Shown: piece after piece, positions 1 to 10,829 of the stretch
Layout of the letters: each line of letters starts with the position of its first letter
How positions within the stretch are numbered: the first letter of the stretch is position 1
From: Rhizophagus irregularis
Lineage: Eukaryota; Glomeromycota; Glomeromycetes; Glomerales; Glomeraceae
Assembly (NCBI RefSeq): GCF_026210795.1
Contig: NC_089453.1
Coordinates: forward strand, 684,501-748,500
Length of the DNA: 64,000 nt
Direction: 5' to 3'
The notes under the pieces: model-generated
The model's database searches: none
Told to the model about the DNA's origin: nothing
The model's input: only the letters and a program-made list of their open reading frames with translations
Position numbers and translations under genes: made by a program

Positions 1-482
1 GCCGGAATTATGATAATGCTAGCCAGTATCAAAACGGACAATAAAATTTAGGCCAGCACTATCTAAAAAAGGCAAGATTTTCATGAAAATTTAGGTTCTT
101 TTTAAGCAAACTCAAATGTGACCTTTTTATGTATTTTTCAGGGTCCTGGTATTACGATTACTGCTTGTATCTATAGGGTATAGTTTTAATATTAAGTTTA
201 TAGGACTCTTGAAGTTCTTTATTGAAGATTCAATTTGCACATCTATTGATTGGTTCTCAGTATTTTGATTATTATGTTCTACATCTATTAATTAGTGTTT
301 AACATTTTCAAAAATTTTCATATTTGTTTATTTATCTTGATATGAAACTGGTATATCATTAGTAAATTTTATTGACTCTAACTGTACTATTTGTTTTCAG
401 AATTCTTGCTCTATAAACTTTTCATAGTCACTTAGTAGTTTTTGATAAAAATGAAGACAGTGTATAACAAATAGGTAAGTTG
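1..482. other. AT-rich flank, no gene seen
   Basis: I see no coding frame, RNA gene or repeat that I can support here. The segment lies just outside the left terminal repeat of the element that begins near 483. Confidence 0.5.
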
Positions 483-484
483 TA

Positions 485-526
485 CATCAGGAAATTTTAT
501 AGCGCAAAAAATTGCGTAAGTTTACG
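485..526 (+). repeat. Left outer terminal inverted repeat
   Basis: It begins CATCAGGAAATTTTATAG and runs through a TTGCG-T-AAGTTTAC block. It matches the reverse complement of 9878-9918 with about four mismatches. Confidence 0.75.
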
Positions 527-539
527 ATTTTGTAAGTTT

Positions 540-945
540 ATGAAAGTTTATGGCATAATATTTCGAAAAATTTCAAAATATTACGTAAGTTTACAATTTC
601 GTAAGATTTATGTGATATTACGGTTAAAATATTACGTAAGTTTACAATATCGTAAGATTTACGCAATATTACGGTCAAAATATTCTGCAAATTTACGAAA
701 CTGTAAACCTGCGTAATATTACGGTTGAAATATTTCGAAAATTTACGAAACTGTAAACCTGCGTAATATTACGGTTGAAATATTTCGAAAATTTACGAGA
801 CTGTAAATCTGCGTAATATTACGGTTAAAATATTTCGAAAATTTACGAAACTGTAAACCTGCGTAATATTACGGTTGAAATATTTCGAAAATTTACGAGA
901 CTGTAAACCTGCGTAATATTCCGTTTCGAAAATTTACGAGATTGT
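540..945. repeat. 50-bp tandem array with palindromic core CGTAATATTACG
   Basis: The word ACGGTTGAAA or a close variant recurs at 721, 771, 821 and 871, a period of exactly 50 bp. Two older, more diverged copies of about 51 bp precede it from 540 to 660. Each unit has a perfect 12-bp palindrome CGTAATATTACG followed by a TTTCGAAAATTTACGA block. The array lies directly inside the left outer terminal repeat, the usual place for transposase-binding subterminal repeats. That role is inferred. Confidence 0.85.
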
Positions 946-960
946 AAACTGCGTATGCAG

Positions 961-1322
961 TAGAACGTATACAAGGGGCATGTGATACTATTGAATAATC
1001 AAAAATAATATAAACACCTTTTCTTTTATATAAACACCTTTTTTTTTAAGTTTGGGAAAGCAAATTTATTTTTATTTACGAATTTTTTATTATTTACAAT
1101 TTTTATGTTAAAAATTAAAGTAAATTCTAATTTTTATTATAACTTAATAAAAAAATATACATTTGATACTTGTTCGCTACTATTTTATAAAATAGTACCC
1201 AGGCTGTACGGCGTGGACGTCAGTATCAGTCACAGCCCAAAAAAAACGTGAGTCTCCAGCCGATATTTGGTACCGGACCAAGGGCCTAGCTACTTACTTA
1301 ATAAATAAAAAAATAAAAATAA
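961..1322. other. AT-rich spacer with a small GC-richer block
   Basis: The stretch is AT-rich apart from a GC-richer block at about 1200-1290 just downstream of the Myb/SANT gene stop. That block may be leftover 3' sequence of a longer ancestral gene. I found no frame to support this. Confidence 0.35.
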
Positions 1323-1963
1323 TTATCTTCTACGATACGTAGGTAAGTTTCTCCTTCTCCTACGATCGTCACGCGTATCTAAAATTGATCAAATTTATCA
1401 AATTTAAAATGTGAACGTAAAATAGAATGTAATATTAATTATAAAATTTTATTATAGTATAATTACCCGGCCTCTCCCAAAATCTCGTTCTAAATTCGCG
1501 ATAATATCTTTGGCCGGTACGCGTCCACAGCCGCCGCCCAGGCCGATCAGGGGTACCATTACGATAAAGGACATAGTTCTAAATATCAAAATCAGTTTGA
1601 ATATTCGGTAAATACATTTAATTTAAATGAATGTAATTTTATTTATTTACTTACATGGTAATCCCTGACGAGGTTCCTCCACTTTTGGCTGCACTGTTGC
1701 CCGGAAACCCTCGTTCGAAATATTCTATTTATTCTGATTCAATTAAATGGATTGGTTAATTTGAATTTAAATTCTTTCTTAAAGAAAATTATAGATATTA
1801 GTCATATGAACCTATTGGCAACAGAGTCCCAAAAATCATGGCGGCTTCTACCATTAATATTATGGTAGGCGCGGTTTCTGTCGCGGCGTATGTCGACAAG
1901 TTCGTCCATCATAGCCCAGTTCCAATGGACGTTATAGGAATGACGACGTGTTTGGCGAGGCAT
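1323..1963 (-). CDS. Myb/SANT-like DNA-binding protein, four exons, 129 aa
   Basis: Four minus-strand exons join in frame: 1963-1812, 1724-1655, 1578-1467 and 1378-1323, totalling 390 nt. Donors are GTTCAT, GTAAGT and GTAATT; each acceptor ends TAG. The product starts MPRQTRRHSYNVHW. It has a trihelix/Myb-SANT pattern with spaced tryptophans and charged helices: WNWAMMDELVDIRRDRN at about residues 15-31, DFWDSVANR at 43-51, then QCSQKWRNLVRDYH. It ends in an arginine-rich tail with a DDRRRRR run. Proteins of this type occur as separate DNA-binding partners in PIF/Harbinger-like transposons and in large fungal families. It lies between the outer and inner inverted repeats, which suggests it belongs to the outer element. 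The first exon alone is open; the later ones are too short to stand out. The family call is from motifs only; it could also be a domesticated regulator. Confidence 0.78.
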
Positions 1964-2475
1964 TATTAGATTTGATTTTATTTTTATAATTTGATTTTGG
2001 GATGAGTAAAAATTTGAAAGAAAGTCGTAAAATGTCACTTTAAATAAAATTTGAACAATACCTCTTTGGTTTGATTTTATTTCTCGTTTCAATTAAAATT
2101 TAATTTATTAGACTTTTCATCATTAAACATATTAATTAAATCTCATGCGGATATGGATTATCTAAATATAAATATCATGATTCTAAATATAGATATAAAT
2201 CACTTAATTTATTTTAATTTTTTTTTAAAAAAAAATCTTAGTTTGATTTCAATTAAAAATAATTAAAAATCATGTACATGTTTTGGTTATTTAAATATAA
2301 ATATCAATATATTATATTTAAAAATAAAACAATTTATTATTAGCACATTCTATTGAATTTTTAAAAAAAAATCATCAATATATCATATTTAAAAATAAAA
2401 CAATTATATTCTGATTAAATATTTTGCGTACATTTCTTAAAAAAATCATAAAAAAAATCTTGTACGTCGTACATG
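1964..2475. other. AT-rich spacer with a ~35-bp direct repeat
   Basis: No gene is seen. A direct repeat of about 35 bp, ending AAAAATAAAACAATT, occurs at about 2301-2335 and again at about 2371-2405. Confidence 0.5.
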
Positions 2476-2660
2476 CAATTACTAAATATCATCCCCTTGT
2501 GATAAATAAAAAATTACACAACACAAATTCAACACAAACTCAACACAAATTTAACAAATTTAACGAAATTTGGCCAAAATTAACAAATTTTTTACCAGAA
2601 TTATCAACACAAATTGAACACAAATTTCAGTCACGATTTATTTATGTCACGCCCGTGTTA
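2476..2660 (+). repeat. Inner inverted repeat, left arm (~184 bp)
   Basis: It is the reverse complement of 8366-8549 with few mismatches. It contains short direct repeats of AACACAAA, then GGCCAAAATTAAC, and ends TTTATGTCACGCCCGTGTT. The arm starts about 115 bp beyond the transposase stop codon. It is read as the end of the Plavaka element. The exact outer boundary is unclear because weaker similarity continues to about 2435. Confidence 0.85.
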
Positions 2661-2773
2661 TTAATAATTAAATAAATAAATCTGCATTTTATTTATGATA
2701 TGGAAAACGTGACCATAAATTCTTTTAAGGATATAATTTTATTAAAATAAATCAAAACTCCTATATCAAGTGA

Positions 2774-5744
2774 CTAAAAAATATATTTATTTACGAAATA
2801 TTCATTTTGTTTATCAAATCGGGGTACTATGTGAACGACACCATGTATAGACTCTATAGCTACAAAGTTATATAATTCTATCAATTTTAAGTGAGGACAT
2901 CCATATAAATATGGGTTCCTTTTAGATTTAAAATCGTACCATTGAATTAATGCGAGATTTAGCGGTGGGTCTGTTAATACTTCTGCTAACAATAAGGCCT
3001 ATAAATAATAAATATTTATTAATACTTTTATAATAAATTATTACATAAATTGGAAAAATACCTGTCCATAACAAAGTCCTTTGTCTGATATATAATCATT
3101 TGATTCTTCAGAATCCATTGAAATAGCTATGTCGCTAAACCATACTTTATTATGATACCTGTTTGTGGCACGCATTATGGCACCATTTTCCAGTGTTACC
3201 GATCCGTATATGTTTATTCGGGTTTCACCAATAATTGTGAAACTATCAAGTAAATCTAGATATGAATCCAGACAACTTATAAATCTAGCAAAACCAGTCT
3301 GCATTTTATTGTCTACGGAATCTTTTTTTTCATTAAAAAATGTATTTGCATCTTGTAAAGAGAATTCAAAGAGTCTTGCAGAAAATTTACAAGTGCGAGG
3401 TGTTTTTGCCGGATTCACTGAATGTTGAGACATTCTAATAGATATTGCTTGACGTTTTATCTATTAATTTAATTTCCATCTTAAGTTATATAATAAATAT
3501 ATACAATAAATAAAATTTTCAAATACTTACAGTTCGTAAAATCTGAGGTTCGACATCTTTTTTATTGCTAATTCGGTAGGGTATTTTAACGAAATATTTG
3601 TGAAGACTTTCGTAAGTTTCTGTAGTATAGCCATTTATTGTGCCATAAGATCGTATTGAGTCAATAATATGATAAACCCATGAATGCAATTTAGGTAACT
3701 TCAAATTGGAAGGAGAAACAAATTTAAAAGCCTTGACAAACATCCGGGCCCATCTATGTATTGCATTCTAAAACTTAAATGTTAATTTAATTTATTTAAT
3801 TTAAATTTTCAATTTTACTAAAATTTTAATACATACATTAAATTTCTCCAAGTCACTTTCACTAAATTCTTCATATCTACTTAAAATATACATTTCATTC
3901 CAATATTCGTACAATTTCGTAAGATCATCATTATTTACAAAATTATCTACTTCATTGTTATTTTCATCATATAAATTATCAATAACAAATATCATGACTT
4001 TCATCAAACTTCGATATTCATTAGCAGTTAATCTTGCAATTGACTGCAGTCCATTGGAAAAAATTTTAATGGCGGGAAAACGTGGGATTGCTGCTAGACG
4101 GCGATCTACTTCTTCAACTAATTTATTACCATTAACATGTTGCAATTTTAAGATATCGCACGTGAAGATAATTTGATAACGAAATAAACCTAAATCTAAA
4201 TGATGCATTCTGTCAGGAACAGTAGCCAAGTAGATATTTATATTCCTTGATAATATAAATATTTATAATTAATAGATATATATGTTATTATAATTATTTC
4301 TACTTTTGCATACTTACGGTAAATCCCAAAAAAAATTATGTACAGATTCTATGCAAACAGATCTTTGTGTATCATTTTCAAAATATTTACGCATTTCATC
4401 ATGAGTTCTTAGTATTACATCGTTAACCGATAAGTCTATATTTGCAAGATTTTCCCTTTTAACTAAACAGGAGTGACATGGAAGGTTTGAATTGGAGGAT
4501 TTATAAACTAAACAAAAACTTGCGGCCTCCGGCCAATCTGCAATAATAGTTAAAACTCTAGGATAAAACCAGGTATTTTCATTATTTATAAAAAGGTCTA
4601 TACCATCTTTTAATAAAATAATAGGTTCTAGTAAATGACGTAAAGATTTATGAAAGGTATCACGAACCAGATCTTTATTTGCAGCTTCTAAAATTGGTAA
4701 ATATCCCAAAAGTTGCTTTGCATCCTGTTTATTACGACGCCATATTGGGATATTACCTAATGTAATATATATTGGATGCAATTGACTTTTTCCTAATGTA
4801 TCTGTAGTTGTTGCATCTGAATATAAAATAATTGATAATAATTTGGAACCAGTAGGTAAGGATTCTTGCGTAGTTTTCCACCATTTTCCAGTGTTTTGTT
4901 CACTGTAAATACTTTCTTTATTATACTATAAAATAATATAAATAAATTAAAATAAATATTATTTAAATTATTGAATTAACTAATATTTACTATTTACCTC
5001 ATAGTTTTCGTAAGATAGCGCAAAATTTTGTGTTATGTCAGGAACAGTTAAGATATTTTTGATGCACTGTATTAAGTTTTGATAATAAAGAAAATAATCT
5101 TTATCTTTATGTTTTGTTATAAGAACTTTACTAAATTCTAAATTAGAAAACTTCATATTATTCATAAATGCTCGTCCCTGTTCGATATTTTTTGGTAATG
5201 GTGATTCTGTAAGATTTGAATGTTTATTAAAAAAACGTATTATTTCATTACCACCTTTATTGTTTATTTTATATTTCGTTACTAATAACATTAGATCTTT
5301 ATAAGCATCATTAGGAAATTCTGTGCAAGTTTTGGTATTGAGATTTTTGGGTTCTTCAAAAATTTCAGGCTCTTCAGATGAATCTAATATATTTTCAAAG
5401 TTACTATCTTCAAGGCTCATCTCTGATATTGCACTTCCAATACTGTCAAATGACATATTTTGTACATTATTATCATCATTCACCTAAAATTATAAACCAA
5501 AATGAGTTAGTATAATTTGAGCTTTTTCTTTAAAAAGAATAATCTGGAATAACATAATTACCTCAACTTTATCATTTTCATATTCACTACTTAGATTACT
5601 TCTTGTATCCATTTCACTGCTATATTTTTCACTATCATTATTATCATCATCATCTTCTACTTCTACTTCTACATTTTTTAAGCATTTTTGGGCGTGTTGA
5701 GTATATGCAAAGCGTTGACTGAATATTCGCATACAAAGGAGCAT
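2774..5744 (-). CDS. Plavaka-type (CACTA-related) DDE transposase, seven exons, 848 aa
   Basis: Seven minus-strand exons join in frame: 5744-5562, 5483-4998, 4925-4318, 4245-3837, 3767-3531, 3460-3062 and 2998-2774 (2547 nt). All six introns are GT-AG, 63-78 nt long. The enzyme should cut and move the surrounding element in the nucleus. Plavaka hallmarks appear in order: a C/H-rich N-terminus (AYTQHAQKC), an acidic linker, YSDAT, HPIYITLGNIP, a CHSC pair, PDRMHHLDLGLF, TETYESLHKYF and C-terminal HGVVHIVPRF. YSDAT, the MHHLD region and TETYE probably carry the acidic catalytic residues. No internal stop is seen. An upstream ATG at 5755 opens a frame with a cysteine that would complete a zinc finger if one base had been lost before 5744, so the true N-terminus may be slightly broken. 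The partner gene at 6857 diverges from it. Confidence 0.9.
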
Positions 5745-6856
5745 TTGAAACTCATGTTACTAAATTAACGCGTCAAATTTGATGAAAAGTATCAATTCAC
5801 TATTTAATTTATATGAGATTATGTGTGCTAATAAAATTATATTGCAAATTCATTGTAAAAATTTAATGAATTAATTGAATGGATTACAATTGATTGAGTT
5901 ATTTGAATAGACACGACTACGCAAATTTACGCATTAATGAATGGAACTGGCTGTAAGAATCTGGTGGCTAATATCGCGGAATCATTCGCAATTTTACGCA
6001 TTATAGCAAAATTTAAAATATGCGAAACACTCAGCAATTTTGCTGTCGGGAACTTGCCGAGTTCGTGGGTTGGCAAATCTAAAAATAAATGTAACAAGTC
6101 TATGATGTACCATATAAATATTGTTTATTATTTTATTTACTATTTCAATTTGCCGGCAACCTGCCAAGTGAATCTGACAGCAAAAGTGCTGAGTGTTTCG
6201 CATATTTTGAATTTGCTGTAACGGGCTGTAAGAATTCGGATGGCTTATTCAATCGGCTAATCATCTGATAATCAGCCGCAAATTTATTGGCTTAACACGG
6301 CAAATCACTTTTACAATAATGGACGGATGATCAGCCACAAATTTATGCGATAATCAGGTTATAAGCGCTCAAGATCACTATCAATCTGATCAGCCAAATG
6401 AGTTCACTGGCTGCAACTTTTTTTTTCCATGCATAAAAGCCCCAACATGTGTAACATGTTATTTTTTTATAAATTGGATTTGATTAATATTTCGATTGTA
6501 CTATGTGCTTTTACGAGAGTTTTTTTTTAAAGTTCTCTTATGAAAGTGTTACAATATTTTTTCGTAATATCACGATGCAAAATTTTTGCATTAGTACATT
6601 CATTTTTTGTAATATTTCGCATTAGTTCATCCATTTTTCGCAATATTTCGCAAGTTTTTTTTCTTTTTTAGTATAGAATGGCGGAAATTACCTTATGACA
6701 GCTTGCCTCCTTTTTCTGAATTTCTGATTCATGTATTTCCCCCTTTTTCCTCATCCTTTTCGAATTTTCTAGTTCACCTTTTTCTCATATATTTCCTCTT
6801 TTTTCTCATATATTTCCTCCTTTTTCTCATATTTTCGTTTCAAATTTATTATCATA
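5745..6856. promoter_or_regulatory. Shared divergent intergenic region of the transposon
   Basis: About 1.1 kb separates the start of the transposase from the start of its divergent partner, so both promoters must lie here. It contains the foldback at 6002-6221, repeated GGCTGTAAGAAT words at about 5949 and 6226, and from about 6540 several TTCGNAATAT words resembling the end arrays of the outer element. Open frames on both strands near 5937-6221 are by-products of the palindrome. No core promoter motif stands out. Confidence 0.55.
6002..6221. repeat. Foldback (inverted repeat) of ~220 bp
   Basis: The arms at about 6002-6050 and 6171-6221 are reverse complements over roughly 46 bp with few mismatches and share the core ATGCGAAACACTCAGCA. 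Weaker pairing continues inward around GGCAAAT. It may be a small inserted MITE or a structure used by the transposon. No clear target duplication was found apart from flanking GGCTGTAAGAAT words. Confidence 0.7.
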
Positions 6857-8276
6857 ATGGCTACAAAGCGTGGCGAGAAACGAAGAATTGACGATAATGA
6901 AAGATTTTCAAAACGTAGTACTGAGGGTAGCGAAGCTGAGAAGCAAGTGAGAATATCCGATGATAGTGTTGATGGTATATATGACATAATATGTATCATA
7001 TTCTTTATAAAAGAAATTATATAATATATAGTTAAATTATATTTTATTGTTAAAGTTAATAAAAAAACAATAGAAAAACTATTAAGAACCAATTCGCAGA
7101 TAATTTCTAAGCTTGAAGTTCTTATCACCGGACAAAAAAATCTCGAAACCCATCTCTCGAGCATAGAAAAAAAGCTCAACGATAATAACAAAAATAATAA
7201 TAATACAATAGATCCGGAGTATGTAAAGGTAATAAAGATGAATATTATTTAATGTAAACCTGAAATGCTAACCTCGTTTGATTAGGAGCTCGTTAAGAAG
7301 GTGTCGAAAATTTTATTTGAAAATTTTGTTTATCCTTCGCAAAGACGAAAGACAAACTCGCTACCGAAAAATATTTAAAAGACGAAAATCCGGAATTTAT
7401 GCGCCAGTTCAAAAAAAATCAATGGATTATTTTTTTCGAAAAAAAAATTGCCCCGACTGTAAGTTAAAGCAATTATGAATTTTATTAAATTTCATACTAA
7501 CATTTTTTTTTAATAGTTAGTACAACAACATAGAAGCATACGAGGGACGTTCACGTCTAGAGTTAAAGACGTTATGTATTCTGTTTTCGAAGCGACTGGG
7601 CATAAATTACCGTCTATTAACACTCAGGCTAGTCCGTCAAAGATTCAGGAATGGAAGAGTAAGGCGGAGGTGAAAAGATGTTACAACAACCTATTTAAAA
7701 AGGTTAAAGATGGGCAACCTACGACATATATGTCGCTGATAATTGATAAGTTGCGAAAAGAAAATAAAAATCCCTCAAAAACACAAATAGCGTATGCGAT
7801 TAGCATATGTGAAACGTACTTAAATCCTAATAATCAAAACATTCAAATGAGCGAAAGTATAATGAAGTCGAAGATAATCAACAACTTAGTAAGTTTTTAA
7901 TTTACAATTTGCAAAATGTGAATTATTTGAATTACAGTTTATTTATTTATTTATTGATTTTTAGCAAAAGTTGGAAAATAGGGATAAATTTACACATTCA
8001 GACGATGATTCTCATGATGGTAATGATGTAGACGATGGTGGTGATAGAGCAGCTGACGATAGAGCAGGTGCGGCTGATGATGATGTGACTAACGATGGTA
8101 GGCCTAACGATGGTGCGGCTAACGATGATGCGGCCAATGATGGTACGGCCAACGATAGTGCGGCCAATGATGGCATAGCTGACGATGATATACTTTCTAT
8201 TGACTCTTATAACACGGAGGAGGAAGGTCGGTATGTAAATAGTTTATTAGAGAATTATGGGTTGCATAAAAAATAA
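6857..8276 (+). pseudogene. Divergent transposon partner gene, five exons, with a one-base shift
   Basis: The exons are 6857-6974, 7056-7228, 7286-7458, 7517-7888 and 7965-8276, all bounded by GT-AG. The product starts MATKRGEKRR (basic, nuclear-like). A short coiled-coil-like segment follows in exon 2, then a conserved-looking middle with VKKVSKILFENF, NPEFMRQFKKNQW, QQHRSIRGTFTSR and KRCYNNLFKKV, then an acidic tail. The tail repeats the five-residue unit A-N-D-G/D/S-A about six times. Exon 3 is 173 nt where the frame needs 174: the frame before about 7340 and the frame after about 7350 differ by one base. I therefore call it a recently broken gene or a sequencing error. I do not recognise the family; position and orientation suggest an accessory protein of the Plavaka element. 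Its function is unknown. Confidence 0.75.
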
Positions 8277-8365
8277 ATATTATTTTTTATATATATCACA
8301 CGTAATAGCATTTTTTTTACCATAATTAATATAGTTTTAATAAATAAAATGGTTATTAATTCTTA

Positions 8366-8549
8366 ACAACACGGGTGTGACATAAATAAATCGTGGCTGA
8401 AATTTGTGTTCAATTTGTGTTCAATTTGTGTTGATAATTCTGGTAAAAATTTGTTAATTTTGGCCAAATTTCGTTAAATTTGTTAAATTTGTGTTGAGTT
8501 TGTGTTGATAATTTTTAATTTATCACGAGGGGATAATATTTAGTAATTG
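8366..8549 (-). repeat. Inner inverted repeat, right arm (~184 bp)
   Basis: It begins near ACACGGGTGTGACATAAA and ends near TAGTAATTG, mirroring 2476-2660. It starts about 90 bp after the stop of the partner gene. The two arms thus sit symmetrically beyond the 3' ends of the two divergent genes. Confidence 0.85.
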
Positions 8550-8639
8550 TGCATATACAATTTCTGTGATTTTTTAAAATGCGGATTTCCGTAATTTTAC
8601 GATATCGTATTTTCTGGCCAATCAAATTAGGCTGATCCT

Positions 8640-9190
8640 TGCATGTGATTTAATCATTTAATCATTTAATCATGCACGCGTTTTTGTCTTATTTATTTTT
8701 GTTTCTTATTTCTTTATTCTTTTGTTCAATATTTTTAATTTTTTTGTCTCTTCTTTCTATTATTTCTTTAATTATATACAATATATTTACATATATTTCA
8801 TAATTTATTGCTTTGCAGGTATAGAAATATTTGTTTATTAATACTAATTATTTTCATTTTTTTTTACCTCTTTGTTATTTTGTATCGTAATACTAACAAT
8901 AATATCCATGTTTCCTTTATTCCTTTTTACTTGTACTTTAATACTAACGATACTAACAATACTAACAACATGTTTATTTTTTCCTTTCTCTTTATTTCTT
9001 TATTCTTTTGTTCAATTACTTTGCAGGTATAGAAATATTTATTTATTAATACTAATTATTTTAATATTAACGCGTTTTTTTTACCTCTTTGTTACTTTAT
9101 GTCGTAATACTAACAATACTATCTACGTTTCCTTTATTTCTTTTTACTTGTACTTTAATACTAACGATAATATCCATGTTTCTTTTACTC
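8640..9190. repeat. Imperfect tandem duplication, ~208-bp unit
   Basis: The block TTTGCAGGTATAGAAATATT occurs at about 8812 and 9020, a spacing of 208 bp, each followed by near-identical sequence with TACCTCTTTGTTA and TACTAACAATA words. A partial third copy lies upstream at about 8700-8740. Hydrophobic frames through this stretch come from its T-rich codons and are not taken as genes. Confidence 0.7.
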
Positions 9191-9439
9191 CTTTTACTGT
9201 TTCTTTAACTCTTTTTACCTTAATACTAACAATAATAACAATATTTCTTTTATCTTTATATCTAATACTAACGTTACTATAGCTGTTTCTCTTCTTTTTA
9301 CGTCTAATAATATTGTTACTCTACTCTTTCTCTTTTTTACTTTTATGTATTCTGTATATATTAATAAATACTTGTAATTTTTTATGATTATATCTAATAA
9401 AACATACATTATATAAACTTATAGTACAGAAAATGAAGT

Positions 9440-9877
9440 ATTATTTATCGAAATATTTTGAAATATTACGAAATATTAAGTTGTGTAAAATCACAGAATA
9501 TTACGAATCGTCAAATTATGGAACATTACGCATCATAGAATTTCGAAATATTTTAAAAAGTTGCGAAGTATTACGCAGTAAAATTACGGAATATTACGAA
9601 TCGTAAAATTACGAAGCCTTGCATACAGTAATATTTCGAAATATTTTAAAAAGTTACAAAATATTACGCTTACGCAAACTTGCGGCGGGTCTGAAAACTT
9701 ACGAAATATTATGTAAAATTACGAAATATTGCGAACCGCAAAATTACGGAATATTACAAATCGTAAAATTACGAAGCTTTGCATATCATAATATTTCGAA
9801 ATATTTTAAAAAGTTACGAAATATTACGCTTACGCAAACTTGCGGCGGGTCTGGAAGCTTACGAAATATTATGATGT
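9440..9877. repeat. Right subterminal repeat array, 160-bp higher-order unit
   Basis: TTACGAAATATTACG-type words fill the segment. A longer unit starting TAATATTTCGAAATATTTT occurs at about 9629 and again at 9789 (160 bp apart) and carries the GC-richer word CAAACTTGCGGCGGGTCTG. A weaker copy lies at about 9535. The array lies directly inside the right outer terminal repeat, mirroring the array at 540-945. Confidence 0.8.
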
Positions 9878-9918
9878 GTAAACTTGCGCAACTTTTCGCA
9901 CTATATAATTTCCTGATG
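9878..9918 (-). repeat. Right outer terminal inverted repeat
   Basis: It ends TATATAATTTCCTGATG and is the reverse complement of 485-526 with about four mismatches. Confidence 0.75.
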
Positions 9919-9920
9919 TA

Positions 9921-10829
9921 TGTCATTCTTAACACCAAATTCTTTAAGTTAAGATCTATGGGTTTTTACAAAATCATCATACTTGTTGTATTTCTCTTTA
10001 GTACAAGTAATCTTCATAGTCATGAATTATAGTTGAGTTAACAGTTTTTTGTCTTTAGAAGGTAGTGCTGAGTAATTCAAAAATGTTTTTTCTAATAATA
10101 ACAAAGTTGAGGGTTTTATTTAAGTAAGCCCTAAAAGTTTTTTATTATTAAATACTATGTTTATAATTTAAAAAAATAAAAAATTATATTTTTTGTTCTG
10201 CAAAAAAAATGGACATAATGATTATTAGAAAGAGTTCTTTCGTTAATTTTTGATAATTTTATTTTTTTAATATATAAATATTTATTAATCTTAATAATTT
10301 TGCCAATCATAATTATATAAGATAAATTTTAATAATAAAGTATTTTTAAAATATTTAATTTAACTAGTTATTGGTATAATTATATATCAATATATAGTAA
10401 AATAATAAAAGTAAATTATTATTTCAATAATTATTTTTTATGAAGTTGTAATTTTGCCAAAAAAAGTAATTAATAAAGAATACTTATTATTTTTTTTTTT
10501 ATAATTTAATAATAAAATCCTATTCTAATTTTTAAAAGTTAGTATTTTTTTTAAAAAAAAAAATCTAACCTTTTCCAATTTATAGTTTTTTTATATAAAA
10601 TTTATTTTTTTACAAAAAAAGATAAAAGCTATAGTTAACTATATTAAAGTGCTCATTTTTTTTTTATTTTTAATAAAAATTACTATAAAATTGGTTAATT
10701 ACATATAAAGCATTTAAATAATTATTAATGATTTACAGTGTGTCACGACAGGTTCGTGCGACACAGTTTAGCCAATAATATTTCATAAAAATCATTCGCG
10801 AACACTTTATTGTCTCTTAAGGCAAAGCA
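9921..10829. other. AT-rich intergenic DNA
   Basis: No gene, RNA or repeat is supported. From 10140 the segment is dominated by A/T runs. An imperfect stem around GTGTCACGACAGG...GTGCGACAC lies at about 10740-10763, just before the next pseudogene. Confidence 0.5.

Larger units (their letters stand above)
483..9920. mobile_element. Outer inverted-repeat transposon, ~9.4 kb, composite or nested
   Basis: The two ends are inverted copies of each other. The left end reads TACATCAGGAAATT and onward to about 526; the right end, about 9878-9920, reads the same on the other strand with a few mismatches over roughly 42 bp. TA dinucleotides sit at both outermost positions (483-484 and 9919-9920), followed outward by TG on both sides, so a 2-bp target duplication is possible but not proven. 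Inside lie a Myb/SANT gene, a Plavaka transposase, its divergent partner, and subterminal arrays rich in TTACG and AATATT words at both ends. A second, longer inverted repeat pair lies inside, so I infer that a Plavaka element inserted into an older element. The whole could instead be a single element with two layers of repeats. Confidence 0.7.

Noticed and set aside
480-716. Open frame of 78 codons at the left end
   Set aside because: It is the tandem array translated; its protein is a repeat of Y-V-S-L-Q-type strings.
2424-2675. Open frame of 83 codons on the plus strand
   Set aside because: It runs through the inner inverted repeat and reads its short AACACAAA repeats; its mirror image exists in the other arm.
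3165-3428. Plus-strand frame opposite the transposase
   Set aside because: Antisense shadow of transposase exon 6.
5937-6221. Frames on both strands in the divergent region
   Set aside because: Produced by the near-palindrome; the two frames mirror each other.
8808-9282. Overlapping hydrophobic frames resembling membrane proteins
   Set aside because: T-rich duplicated repeats give I/L/F/Y strings; no splice sites or family support.
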